Positions 31,039 to 42,635 of a stretch of 64,000 nucleotides of DNA are shown here, piece by piece. The stretch is from Nephrocerus scutellatus. Its lineage: Eukaryota; Arthropoda; Insecta; Diptera; Pipunculidae. The stretch lies in the NCBI GenBank assembly GCA_947095585.1, contig OX352765.1:58554920-58618919 (forward strand). The letters are read 5' to 3'. Made by a program: the position numbers and the translations under genes. The notes under the pieces were generated by a model. It was given only the letters and a program-made list of their open reading frames with translations, did not search any database and was not told the origin of the DNA. Positions within the stretch are counted from its first letter, which is position 1. Every line of letters starts with the position of its first letter.

Positions 31039-34000
31039 CGGTTCGAAGGACCAGTTCTCTCGAACCGGTTGCCGGGGGTCTCTTGGCCGCCTGTGCATTC
31101 AATGGGCTAACAAACGGCGACCACACACAGAATTTACTACGTAGATCAAGGTGGCGAACAGGAACATTCCTAAGCTCGTCTCCTTTAGCCCCAAAACATG
31201 ATCATCCCCTCCTCCAACTATTCGCCCCATCACGTGTTTTCCCACAGGTTCCACGGTAGACCGCCCTAAAAACCGGCGACCAGCACAGACTCTACTACGT
31301 TGGTCAAGGTGGCAAATAGAAACATTCCTAAACCCCTCTTCGTTGCCCCCAAAAAAGATCAGCCCCTTCTGCAACTATTTGCCCCTACACGTCTTTTCCC
31401 ACAGGATCCACGGTAGACCGATTCGAAGGACCAGTTCTCTCGAACCGGTTGCCGGGGACCTCTTGGCCGCCTGTACAGTCAATAGGCTAAAAAACGGCGA
31501 CCACACACAGAATTTACTACGTAGATCAAGGTGGCGAACAGGAACATTCCTAAGCCCGTCTCCTTTAGCCCCGAAACAAGATCATCCCCTACTCCAACTA
31601 TTCGACCCATCACGTGTTTTCCCACAGGTTCCACGGTAGACCGCCCTAAATCCGGCAACCAGCACAGAATCTACTACGTTGGTCAAGGTGGCAAATAGAA
31701 ACATTCCTAAACCCCTCTTCGTTGCCCCCAAAAAAGATCAGCCCCTTCTGCAACTATTTGTCCCTACACGTCTTTTCCCACAGGATCCACGGTAGACCGA
31801 TTCGAAGGACCAGTTCTCTCGAACCGGTTGCAAGGGACCTCTTGGCCGCCTGCACAGTCATCCCCTCCTCCAACTATTCGCCCCATCACTTGTTTTCCCA
31901 CAGGATCCACCTGTGCCTGTGCGGTCACCGACCTAAAAACCGTTGACCACGCACAGAATCTACAACTTACGTAAAGGCTGCGAAAACACACACTACTAAG
32001 CCCCTCTCCTTAAGCCCCTAACAAGATCATCCCCTCCTCCAACTATTCGCCCCATCAAGTGTTTCCCCACTGTCAATGGGCTAAAAAACGGCGACCACAC
32101 ACAGAATTTACTACGAAGATCAAGGTGGCGTACAGTAACATTCCTAAGCCCCACTCTTTTATCCACAAAACATCATCCCCTCCTCAAATCATTGTCTCCG
32201 TCACGTCTTTTTCCACAGGATCCACGGTAGATCGGTTCATAGGAACAGTTCTTTCTAACCGGTTGCTGAAGATCTCTTGGCCGCCTGTGCGGTCACCGAC
32301 CTAAAAACCAACGACCACGCACAGAATCCACAACGTAGGTAAAGGCTGCGAACACACACACTCTTAAGCCCCTCTCCTTAAGCCCCAAAACAAGATTATC
32401 CGCTCCTCCAACTATTCGCCCTATCACGTGTTTCCCCACAGGTACCACGGTAGACCGCCCTAAAAACCGGCGACCACGCACAGAATATACTACGTACGTC
32501 AAGGTGGCGAACAAAAACACTCCTAAGCCCCTCTCCTTTAGCCTCAAAAGAAGATCATCCCCCCACCAACTATTCGCTCCATCACGTGTTTTCCCATTGG
32601 ATCCACGGTAGACCGGTTCGAAGGAACAGTTCTCTCAAACCGGTTGCCGGGGATCTCTTGGCCGCCTGTGCGGTCATTGGCCTAAAAACCGGCGACCACG
32701 CACAGAATATACTACGTACGTCAAGGTGGCGAACAGAAGACCGGTTCGAAGGACGGGTTCTATCGAACCGGTTGCCGGGGGTCTCTTGGCCGCCTGTGCA
32801 TTCAATGGGCTAACAAACGGCGACCACACACAGAATTTACTACGTAGATCAAGGTGGCGAACAGGAACATTCCTAAGCCCGTCTCCTTTAGCCCCGAAAC
32901 AAGATCATCCCCTACTCCAACTATTCGACCCATCACGTGTTTTCACACAGGTTCCACGGTAGACCGCCCTAAATCCGGCAACCAGCACAGAATCTACTAC
33001 GTTGGTAAAGGTGGCTAATAGATACATTCCTAAACCCCTCTTCGGTGCCCCCAAAAAAGATCAGCCCCTGCTTCAACTGTTTGCCCCTACACGTCTTTTC
33101 CCACAGGATCCACGGTAGACCGGTTCGAAGGAACAGTTCTTTCGAACCGGTTTCCGGGGATCTCTTGGCCGCCTGTGAAGTCAATGGGCTAAAAACCGGC
33201 GACCTCGCACAGAATCTACTACGTAGGTCAAGGTGGCGAACAGAAACACTAAACCCCTTTACTTTGCCATTAAAAAAATTGATCAGCCCCCCTGCAACTA
33301 TTCGCCACATCACTTGTTTTCCCATTGGATCCACGGTAGACCGGTTCGAAGGAACAGTTCTCTCGAACCGGTTGCCGGAGATCTCTTGGCCGCCTGTGCG
33401 GTCACCGGCCTAAAAACCGGCGACCACGCACAGAAACTACTACGTAGGTCAAGGTGGGAAATAGAAACATTCCTAAACCCCCTCTCGTTGCCCGCAAAAA
33501 AGATCAGCCCTTTCTTCAACTATTTGCCCCTACACGTCTTTTCCCATAGGATCACCGGTAGACCGGTTCGAAGGAACAGTTCTTTCGAACCGGTTGCCGG
33601 GGATCTCTTGGCCGCCTGTGAAGTCAATGGGCTAAAAACCGGCGACCACGCACAGAATCTACTACGTAGGTCAAGGTGGCGAATAGAAACACTAAACCCC
33701 TTTACTCTGCCCTTAAAAAAAATAGATGGTTTAAAGGAACAGTTCTCTCGAACTGGTTGCCGGGGATCTCTTGGCCGCCTGTGAAGTCAATGGGCTAAAA
33801 ACCGGCGACCACGCACAGAATCTACTCCGTAGGTCAAGGTGGCGAACAGAAACACTAAACCCCGTTACTTTGCCCTTAAAAAAATAGATCACCCCCTCCT
33901 CCAACTATTCGCCACAACACGTGTTTTCCCACAGAATCCGATGTAGACCGGTTCGAAACAACAGTTGTCTCAAACCGGTTGCCGGGAGTCTCTTGCCCAC

Positions 34001-34085
34001 CTGTACGGTCACCGGCGTAAAAACCGGCAACCATGCACAGAATCTACTAAGTAGGTCAAGGAAAAAACAGAAACAATAAATACTC

Positions 34086-34515
34086 GTTTTCCCCCACCTT
34101 TTAAAAGAAAAAACTTCTTTTTAAAAACGCCTTTTAAGTGGAAAAACTCCCATCCAACTTAAATTAATAAATTTAGGTTTGCCCCTGCGAATTAAAAGGA
34201 AAAACTCCCTTTCCGCCTTTTAAAAGGAAAAACTTCCATTTAAAAACGCCATTTTAAAAGAAAAATTCCCATCCAACATAAATTAATAAATTTTTGTTTA
34301 TAATTCTCTAAATTCCTTTTTTACTTTCTAACTACTTACTTACAATTAAATTTAATTTAGTTTAGTGCGGGCCTTCGGACAGTGCGCTTGTCCTTTCGTT
34401 TTACACATATAATTCCTTCGTTTCTTTTGGTTTATGCGACACCGTGGAAATTCCGTAAGATTAGGTCCCATATTTATTTATATTATTCACCTATAGTATA
34501 TAATATTGTGTATGT
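34086..34515 (+). repeat. A-B module
   Basis: A part with TTTTAAAAACGCCTTTTAAG, CATCCAACTTAAATTAATAA and AGGAAAAACTCCC blocks. TTACTTACAATTAAATTTAA then opens B (GCGGGCCTTCGGACAGTGCG...). B stops at the TGTATG run, where a short poly(A)-ended insert begins. Confidence 0.75.
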
Positions 34516-34706
34516 TTTTTTTTATGGCTGTGCCAAAGGTGGGGAATCTTCTAAAAGATACCAGCAGAGCCCTCCAGGGGTACTAGCATGCACGATTCGT
34601 AAACTTGAATGTTCGTACCAGGAATTACGCATACGTAATAAACCCTCCTTACACACTTCAACCACTCTTCCCATGGGACTGCCGTTAGGTATTACATTAC
34701 ACATTA
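34516..34706 (-). mobile_element. Short 3' fragment of a poly(A)-tailed retroelement
   Basis: Read on the minus strand, about 180 bp ends in CTTTGGCACAGCCATAAAAA (nine or more A) next to the B module. This is typical of a 5'-truncated LINE or SINE insertion. A short frame reads GRVVEVCKEGLLRMRNSWYE before a stop and could be the last codons of an ORF2. I do not recognise the family. Confidence 0.45.
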
Positions 34707-35384
34707 CACATTCGAAGAAACAGTTCTCTCGAACCGTTTGCCGGGGATTTCTTGGCCGCCTGTGCGGTAACCGACATAAAAACCGGTGACCAAGCACAGA
34801 ATCTACTACGTTGGTAAAGGTGGCGAAAAAAACTCTCCTAAGCCCCTCTCCCTTAGCCACAAAACATTATCCCCTCCTCCAACTATTCGCTCCGTCACGC
34901 GTTTTTTCTCAGATTCTACGGTAGACCGGTTCAAGGGAACAGTTGTCTCGAACTGGTTGCCGGCGGTTTCTTGGCCGCCTGTGGGTCACCGGCCTAAAAA
35001 CCGGCGACCACGCACAACGTAGGTAAAGGCTGCGAACACACACACTCCTAAGCCCCTCTCTTTTGCCTCCAAAAAAGATCAGCCCCTCGTCCAACTATTC
35101 GCCACAACACGTATTTTTCCACAGGATCCACGGTAGACCGGTTTAAGGAACCATTCTGTCGAACCGGTTGCTGGGGATATCTTGGCCGCCTGTGCGGTCG
35201 CCGGCCTAAGAACGAGAGACCACGCGCAGAATCTACAACGTAGGTAAAGGCTTCGAACACACATACTCTTAAGCCCCTCTCCTTTAACCACAAAACGAGA
35301 TCATCTCCTCTTCCAAAGGAACAGTTCAATCGAACTGTTTGCCGGGGATCTCTTGGCCGCCTGTGCCGGTCGGTGAGGTTAGGA
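34707..35384 (+). repeat. Satellite array, about 3 diverged monomers
   Basis: Monomer landmarks (AGAAACAGTTCTCTCGAACC, GCCTGTGCGGTAACCGAC, CTACTACGTTGGTAAAGGTG) continue to GGCCGCCTGTGCCGGTCGGT. The 17.6-like LTR then begins after GTTA (35385-35388). Confidence 0.88.
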
Positions 35385-35388
35385 GTTA

Positions 35389-36026
35389 TGTTTTCAAGCG
35401 TATTTTATGAATTTTAAAAAAGAATTTATTCTTTATTATTTATTTATAAAAAGAACACTTTGAAAATTATTGTCTTAATAATAGACTTCAATGTAATACA
35501 AGTTATAAAACAAATGCTAATTAACAATACTGCACAACAGTACTGGATTGAATATTAAAGAATACTGATCATCTCTTATTCTAAAGTGTTGTCTTATATA
35601 CTATTCGTTGAGTGATCCAACTTGTGTTTTTGGTTGTGAAATAGTTTTGGACTTTGAACTTGTTTACGTCTTTGAAGAAGTAAACATGTTATTGTCTTTA
35701 CTTTTGGCCTTGAATGAATATTAAAAAGTGTATTGAATATATTCGTCGTAATTGACCATCTGGTGTTTTGATTATAGGATTGGCCTTGAATTAAAGATGT
35801 TAACATGTTGACAGAATTCGCATTGCAAGATAAGATTGGCCTTGAATATTATAGTGGTAAACAAGATATGAATGTTCAGATTTAAGGGGTGCGTGCTTTG
35901 GATATATGATGATTAATATAAGTAATATAAGTTGGATCACCTAATTACAGTTATGAATAAATGATGAAATATGGAATATTTCATATGATTGAAGTGGTTT
36001 GTATGGTGCTATTTTCTATGTTAACA
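35389..36026 (-). repeat. 3' LTR of a 17.6/297-like Gypsy element
   Basis: Plus-strand ends are TGTTTTCAAGCG and CTATGTTAACA, inverted TGTT/AACA. GTTA lies immediately outside (35385-35388) and is matched by GTTA at 50985-50988 beside the 5' LTR, a 4-bp target duplication. On the minus strand GCGGTGGGGG precedes it as polypurine tract (36027-36036). It is 638 bp, slightly longer than the other LTRs of this element because of an extra TAATATAAGT-type segment. Confidence 0.88.
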
Positions 36027-36059
36027 CCCCCACCGCTAACCTGAGGCTCCGACGAAGTA

Positions 36060-36990
36060 AGAGTTTTTCTTACTATTATATTTTTATATTTTAAAAAATT
36101 ATATACTAACAAAATGATAATTAGTATAGATATTATAGATATGTATGATGTATGTTAATATATTTTTTCTTTATTATTTATTTTAGAAATATTTTTCGTC
36201 AATACAATTCCTGGGATTTTTTCTATGATTTTTTCCTCTGTAAAATTTTTCATTTTACAATATGCTTTTTCAAATTTTATAATATTTGTAGTACAATTGT
36301 TTCTTATTTTGTTTAAGTTTTTCTCTAACATATCTTTTACATTTTTATCATATATACTATTATTTTGATCTATTATAAAGGTGTTTTCGTTTCATTCATG
36401 GGTTCAATTATAATAGTGGAATATGAGGAGTTGGAATATTTGGGTATTAAGAGAATTATTATAATGAGTTCATGTTCAAATATTACAGCTATTTTTGTGT
36501 CTTTTAGGCCTTGCATATTTTTGGCTAGTTTTAGTTCCTGTTCTGTTAAAATATTTCTTGTAAGTATACCGTGTTTGCTTGTTAGAATAATTTGTTCTAT
36601 GTCATCTATGTGATGTCGGAAAAGATTGATGTCATAATTAATTTGATAAATATATTGTATGTAATTTATTTCTTTTTTATCTTAGTAATGTATTTTTTAT
36701 TTAGTTTGTTAAAGTCATTTAAAAATTGTGTAATATTTTTTTGTTGGTTTTGAATATGATTAGTTATATTTTCTATCTGTTGAGTTATCTTAAAATTGAA
36801 TGAAACTGGTTTATTATTTTCCGAAACTAATTCTTTGTTTTTTGATTTAAGTGCTTTTAGTTGAGATTTTATTTCGATTTCGTCTTGGGAATCCATTGTG
36901 CCTGCTCTATATTTAAGTCCTGTACCTTTTTATGAAGTAAATTGTCATTTCAATTTTCATTTAATCATTTTATTAATTAACAAAGGTGAA
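36060..36990 (-). pseudogene. env-like remnant of the 17.6/297-like element
   Basis: Located between pol and the 3' LTR. Minus-strand frames read MDSQDEIEIKSQLKAL and NITQFLNDFNKLNKKYI (36896-36666) and then, in another frame, KHGILTRNILTEQELKLA (about 36590-36510) followed by a hydrophobic IIIILLIPKYS block. This resembles the middle part of envelope-like proteins of Gypsy errantiviruses, which act at membranes. The region has several stops and frame changes and no convincing signal peptide or fusion peptide is left. It is a decayed old copy. Confidence 0.6.
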
Positions 36991-37083
36991 TTAGATAGTA
37001 GAGTGGTGAGTTCTTTCTGTGGTTTTTATTTAATTTATGAATCTTTCTTAATGTTTCTTTTATTTCTTTGTTTGAATTGTAGG

Positions 37084-38131
37084 TTAGTCACTATTTTGAT
37101 ATTTCTTTTTCCGTTTTATGTGTGATTTATAATATTTTAAATTATTTTGTTTGTCGATTATATGATTTTCATCTATTTTTTCTGTATCAAGTTTTCTGAA
37201 TTTTGTATGATTTTTTCCACCACGAGTTTCTTTAATAAAGTTAGTTCCTGGTTGTATTTCTATATCATCTCTTTCTTTATTTAATTTATTTATGGTTGTT
37301 TGTTTTTTCTTCAATATTTTCTCTTTTATAGAATTATATTCGTTATTATTTATTTTTCAAATTTTTGAAGTCGATTGGTTTTTTATCAGTAGTTGAATGT
37401 ATGGTATTGTTATAATAATTTATAATTTTTAATATCTTTTCTTCAACAGTATTATTATTTGTGTTTGGATCATGCCTTAATAATATAATGTGTTCATTGA
37501 TTGTGTTATGTAATCTTTCTACATCTGAATTGGATGTGTGGTTATAATTTGAAGTATAATGGATTTCTATGTTTTCGTTTTGTAAGAATTCTTTTAGTGG
37601 AGGGCTTTAAATCCTAGCTCGTTGTCTAAAATTAATTTATTTATTGGTCCAATAGCAGCGATTTATGTTAGAATACTTCTTTTAAATTCTGTCCATGTTC
37701 TTGCTGTAATTTTTATTGCTTGAGCAAATTTGCTGAATTTATCTATGAACGTGACAAAGAGTTGTTTTTCAAGTGAATAGAAAACGTCTGCGTTCTGCAT
37801 GAATAATTTCGTTTGGTGCTGAAGGGGTTTCCGTTAGTTGATATTTATTTTTAATTGGATTTCGATCATATTTTTCTAAATTACATATTTCGCAATTATT
37901 GATAAATTGGGTTATTCTAATGTTGAACTTTGGATGATAAAATTTTAAGAATAGTTCTTTATATACTTCTATGATTCCTCTGCGATTATTTCTGAGATGT
38001 TCATTTTTAATGATTTCAAATAATTCTTCTTCATTTGTTATGTCCTTTAGGAATTTGTTAGTTTTAATTATTTTTAATTGTCCTTGTTCTGCAAAATATT
38101 TTTGATAAACATCTTCTAGTGTTTTTATGAA
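37084..38131 (-). pseudogene. Integrase remnant of the 17.6/297-like element
   Basis: Minus strand from 38131: frames contain CEICNLEKYDRNPIKNKY (end of the His/Cys zinc finger), VFYSLEKQLFVTFIDKFSKF (first catalytic Asp region), LILDNELGF (second catalytic Asp region) and a basic C-terminal tail GTNFIKETRGGKNHTKFRKL (37314-37084). Stops and frame shifts separate these blocks, so there is no functional integrase. Confidence 0.75.
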
Positions 38132-39577
38132 TTATTCGTTATCTGCATAAAGACAGTTTAAGGATTTTGGATTGAAATGCGATTTTAAGAGTATTAATGC
38201 TGTTTCTTCATCTAGTGATTTGATATGAATAACTTTTCTATTTTTATTAAAAATTTTTATTTGCTTAATTCTTAATGAACCGGAAGTAATTTTAAAGATT
38301 GCTATTTGTGTTTTAAATATATTTAAAGGGGATTTACTAAGTGGAAATATGTTTGATCCATTTTCTTCATTTCTTTCTGTAAGATTTATTTCTATTCGGG
38401 AGAGTGCGTCTGCATTTTTGTTTTGTGTTCCTTTTTTATACGTGATTTCATAATCAAATTCGGATAATTTTAGTCTCCATCTTACTAGTTTTGAATTTGG
38501 TTCTTTTATTGAGAAAAGCCAAGTTAAAGGTTTATGATCAGTTTCGATTGTAAATTTACGTCCAAAAAGATATGGTCTGAAATATTTTGTTGACCAGACG
38601 ATTGCTTCGATGGTGCTGTAATTTATTTCATGTTCATTTATTGTTCTGCTACCGTAACATATCGGATGATTATTTTGAGAAAGTATTGCTCCTAATGCAT
38701 AATTACTAGCATCTGTTGTAAGGGTAAATTTTTTTGTAAAGTCAGGGTAACTTAGTATTGGATCGTTTATTAATAATTTTTTTAGTGTGTTAAAACTTTC
38801 TTGATATTTTATATTTGAAATGTCTATTTTAGTATTCTTTTTTAAGAATGATGTCATTGGTTTTGCTATTAATGAATAGGCTTTAATGAATTTCCTGTAA
38901 TAACCAGTGAGTCCTAAGAATTGTTTAATTTGTTTCGTAGTTTTTGGTATTGGAAATTTATTTATGCATTCAAGCTTTTTGGGATATGGTTTTATTCCAT
39001 TTTGTGTCACTATATGACCAAGAAATTCTGTTTCTTTCTTTAGAAACTCTGATTTATCTAATTTTTAGATTTGCTTTCCTTAAACAATTAAATATTAAAT
39101 TGATTGAATGTATATGTTCTTGTATTGAAGTAGATAAGATAGACTTAGCAAATCTTATTGATATAATCCTTTAAGATATTGTTCATAAGTCTTTGAAATG
39201 TCGCTGGGGCTGTCTTCAGTCCAAATGGCATTCTTAAGAATTCATAATGTCCTCCTTCTACGCTAAAGGCTGTTTTATGAATATCTTTTTCCTCAATTTT
39301 TCTTTGATGAAATCCCTTTGCTAAGTCAAGGGTTGTGAAATACTGGCATCTGCCCAGTTTATCTAGTATATCATCAATATTTGGTAAAGGGTACTTGTCG
39401 TCAATTGTAACTTCATTGAGTTTACGATAGTCTATGACAAGCCTCCACTTTTGTTTTCCACTGGCGTCGACTCTTGGTACAATCCACACAGGGGCTGAAT
39501 AAGGTGAATAGCTCGGCCTTATAATGTTATTTTCAAGGAGTTCTTGAATCTGGGGTTTGACTTCATCTTTATGTATG
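38132..39577 (-). pseudogene. Reverse transcriptase-RNase H of the 17.6/297-like element
   Basis: RT blocks occur at 39489-39145: WRLVIDYRKLNEVTIDDKYP, YFTTLDLAKGFHQ, LRMPFGLKTAPATFQRLMNN. The sequence then falls into a region with stops (39080-39145) where the active-site Asp box should be and is not readable. The open frame 39010-38132 carries the RT thumb (KQIKQFLGLTGYYRKFI) and RNase H (FTLTTDASNYALGAILSQ, NYSTIEAIVWSTKYFRPYL, FTIETDHKPLTWL, NADALSRIE), the Gypsy-type order. The 292-codon RNase H frame is undamaged. The RT is not. Confidence 0.88.
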
Positions 39578-39836
39578 TAAGGATATCTGTATGACTTCGC
39601 GTTTATTGGTACATTATCAGTAGTACGTATTTCATGTTTGATTGCATTTGTAAAAGAGAGATCTAAATTTTCTTGATAACAAATGTTTGAATATTGATTT
39701 ATTATTTTCGATAATTTTTGCTTCTCTTCTGCGTTGAGATGTTGAGTTTGTATTTGTTCCGTTAATGATTTATTATTATATTCTTCAATTAAAGAGCAAT
39801 TTTCATTTGGATTTATTTCAATTGGACTTTGGCATA

Positions 39837-40330
39837 TTACATTCGTCTGAACTTCAATCTTATGATTTTCAACATTGTAAATTCCTTCGTCAAATTTACT
39901 TCGTTTTTCAAGAACTTCTGCTTCTTGAGGTAAACTAGTCCTTTTTGTTGGTTCACCAATAATTGTACGGTAAGTTTGTTTGATCTTTCAAACAACATTT
40001 GTATAGTTTGTCCATTTATTTCTAATAGATTATGTTTGTAATCTATTTTAGCGTTAAATCGTTTTAGTATGTCGTTTCCAATAATACCGTCGTATTTATC
40101 ATGGAACGCGCAGACCAAAAAGTCAATTTTTTGCTTTAGATCACCAAATTCTTTAAAAAGGGGAACTGATACTCTTTCAGTTACATTTATATTATGTTGT
40201 AGTGTTTTAATATGAATTTTATTAATTGGTACTTTCCATTTAGGATTACAAAGACCTGGATTTATAATAGAGTTTGTTGCTCCAGTATCGATTATAAATT
40301 TTAATGGATTTTTATTAGATTAAATTTTTA
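39837..40330 (-). pseudogene. Aspartic protease remnant of the 17.6/297-like element
   Basis: Minus-strand FIIDTGATNSIIN near 40300 holds the catalytic DTGA. The frame then breaks, and 40118-39837 reads DGIIGNDILKRFNAKIDYKH, the downstream protease block. In life it would cleave Gag-Pol. In-frame stops (for example near 40320) show it is inactive. Confidence 0.75.
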
Positions 40331-41224
40331 CATGTGGTAAATCTCCTCCGAGACTCGTGAGTGAAAATTTTCGCTTGTTTCACATTTATTTATTTCCATT
40401 GGCTCAACAGTTTGTTGTAAATAGTTTGGTATTTGGTAAATTATTTTGAATCTCACTTGTTTATTGATTATGATTTGGTTGTCTATAATTATTATAACTG
40501 TCATATCTGTAATTATTAAATTGTTTGTTCCTATTTTGATATTGATCAGGTCTATAATTATCGTATTGTTTGTTTGTATATTGTTTCTGGTCCTTGTCTG
40601 TATCTATTAAAATGTTCGTCTCTATTTGTGTTCTGTTAGTATTTATTTTTGTATTCTTGTTTATTCGAGGAAAAATAATTATTATTATAATTATTATAAC
40701 GTGTTTGTCTATTATTATTACGATTATAGAATTGTTCTGGAGTTGATTGGTCTGTGTAGCCTGTTTGACTGAGTATATCTATTGCTGATTCTAAGTTTTC
40801 TGGATTTCGACAAATTAGAATTGTTTTCATCGGTTCAGGAATTTTATTTTTAAATATGTCTAGTGCAGTGCGTATATTGTTTAATGCACAATCGTTCGCT
40901 GTTTTACCTGGTCCAGTTTCTAATAGAGTTTTATTGTTTAGTTTTCGTAATTATCTTTATTTATCTTTGATTGCATTGAAAAAACCTAAAACATTATTTT
41001 TAAAGGTAACACCTCTCAATTCGTCAAAAAGTTGTTCTACGCTACGTCTTTCGGCAAAATTATTTTGTAAAAAACGTCTTTTATTTCACCCCAAGCAATG
41101 GCTTGTGTGTTGATTTCTATAATCTCTCTAGCTTTTCTGATTAATTTGCTTTTTATAATATCAGAGAATAAATATTGAGAAAGGTCATCGTAAGTTGCTA
41201 GTAAGGGATATATTCTGTCTACTA

Positions 41225-42517
41225 AAGGGTCCGCCAAATAACTTTTTTTTTTCGAAAATGCTATAAAAAAAACTACTGAATATTTTCTCAAATTTCTTTT
41301 TTGTTTGAAAGTACAATCCTTCCGGTTAACAATGGAAAATAATTTCATTCAAATGGCTGCCTCGGCTGGCCATGCAGTAGCCTACACGATCGGTCCAATT
41401 TTTAAGCACATTATCGATTTTGTGCAGCTGTATTTCACCAATGGCTTCACGAATATTGTCCTTTAAAGCGTCAATTGTCTCTGGCTTGTCGGCGTAACAC
41501 TTATCTTTTAGGGCACCCCACAAATAATAGTCCAACGGTGTCAAATCGCAGCTCCGAGGTGGCCAAATGACATCAGCTCTGCGGCTGATAATGCGATCTT
41601 CAAAAACCGGGCGCAAAACATCGAGTGTAGCTTCGGCTGTGTGGCACGTAGCGCCGTCCTGTTGTAACCAAATGTTGCCAATATCCTCCTCTTCAATTTT
41701 TGTGAACAAAAATTCGTTCAACATGGCCTGATAACGATCGCCATTGACTGTAACGGCCACTTCTTGCTCATTTTCGAAGAAAAATGGCCCAATTATGCCT
41801 CTGGACCAAAATCCGCACCAAACAGTGACTCGTTTTGGGTGTACCGGCTTTTCAATGTATGCGTGCGGGTTTTCTGTGCCCCAAATGCGACAATTTTGCT
41901 TCTTTACATACCCGCCAAGATCAAAATGAGCTTCATCCGAAAAGATGATTTTTTTGGCAAAATCGGCATCTTCTGTAAGTCGATCGCAGGCCCACTCAGC
42001 GAAGCATTGGATGGTCAGTTGGCTTCAACTCCTGAACCAATTGGACTTTGTATGGCGTCATACCAAGGTCTTTATACAAAATTCGTCTCAATGATGTCTC
42101 CGAAATGTTCAATTGTTGAGAACGACGGTGAATTGATGTTGATGGCGCTTCACGCACACTTTCTGCCACAGCATCAATATTCTCGGGTGTACTGTACTGT
42201 TTTTGGCTTTTCACGCTTTGGTTTATCGATGAGGATGCCAGTTTCTTTCACTTTTTTCACAAGATAACGAACATACGGAGCTGACGGTGCTTCTCTTCTT
42301 CCAAAATCCGTACGCAATTTTCGCACACATTCTGCAACATTACCATGATTTTCAAAGTAATGTCGCAATATTTCTCAGCGTTGTTCAAGTGTATACATAA
42401 CCATATTCGTTCAGCGGAAGGATACAACTAATTACCTGTCAAATCAGACATGAGCTAAGTGTTACCATTCACGAAATAAGCACTAGTAGAAAAAAAAACT
42501 TTAGATGGCGGACCCTT
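41225..42517 (-). mobile_element. mariner element of DD41D (rosa-like) type, 1,293 bp
   Basis: Terminal inverted repeats read AAGGGTCCGCCA at both ends, flanked by TA duplications (41223-41224 and 42518-42519), as in all Tc1/mariner insertions. The size is standard. It lies in gag of the 17.6-like element. Transposase coding is on the minus strand and damaged. Confidence 0.92.
41327..42404 (-). pseudogene. mariner DD41D transposase, broken
   Basis: Reading starts at minus ATG 42404. Helix-turn-helix DNA-binding blocks (FENHGNVAECVRKLRTDFG, SETSLRRILYKDLGMTPYKV) are followed by the catalytic blocks IIFSDEAHFDL, WLQQDGATCHTA and CDLTPLDYYLWG. Forty-one residues separate the second and third Asp, which places it in the DD41D (rosa) group. 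The end is RVGYCMASRGSHLNEIIFHC. A TGA near codon 10 (CGC TGA GAA; TGG in the partial copy at 46.8 kb) and a frameshift near 42000 disable it. Confidence 0.88.
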
Positions 42518-42635
42518 TAGATTTGTGAATGTTAATAAATTGTCTGTCTTTCCGTCATAGTAAGGAAGGCAATTTAAATATTTAATGGGATCTAGGACCA
42601 CTTTATTTTGTTGAATTTCCAATTTTTTTTATTTT

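Larger units (their letters stand above)
25546..34085 (+). repeat. Main satellite array, about 8.5 kb
   Basis: Roughly 45 long and short monomers in one orientation. Landmarks in each are CACAGAATCTACTACGTAGG, GGCGAACAGAAACACTCC, GATCATCCCCTCCTCCAAC, CACGTGTTTTCCCACAGG and, in long forms, GACCGGTTCGAAGGAACAGT followed by CTCTCGAACCGGTTGCCGGG. Junction variants recur: CCCCTCTCGAACCGG (27.61, 28.83, 29.13, 29.90 kb) and GAACAGAAGACCGG (30.33, 30.68, 31.03, 32.74 kb). The first 1.2 kb mirrors 13.5-14.7 kb. Open frames on both strands are by-products of the monomer. No gene is supported. Confidence 0.92.
40331..42621 (-). pseudogene. gag of the 17.6/297-like element, split by a mariner
   Basis: Minus strand. 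The N-terminal piece (about 42621-42518) reads KVVLDPIKYLNCLPYYDG. The capsid-like part continues after the mariner (41223 downward) with YPLLATYDDLSQYLFSD and AREIIEINTQAIAWGEIKDV. The C-terminal part is Asn/Tyr/Gln-rich (NNNNRQTRYNNYNNNYF) without a clear CCHC knuckle. The start codon is lost where LINE sequence abuts an A-rich junction at about 42622-42640. Several frame changes occur around 40.9 kb. The copy is not functional. Confidence 0.7.

Noticed and set aside
25546..34085. Dozens of 60-180-codon ORFs on both strands with recurring protein motifs (RIHGRPVRRNSSLEPVAG and GRRFLGRSTVEPVGKHV types)
   Set aside because: They follow the satellite monomer exactly, occur on both strands, change frame at each indel and have no start context or known domain. 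They are by-products of a stop-poor repeat.
25546..34085. CRISPR-like or centromeric array
   Set aside because: Monomers are contiguous, about 215 bp, without unique spacers or cas genes. A centromeric role cannot be judged from sequence alone.
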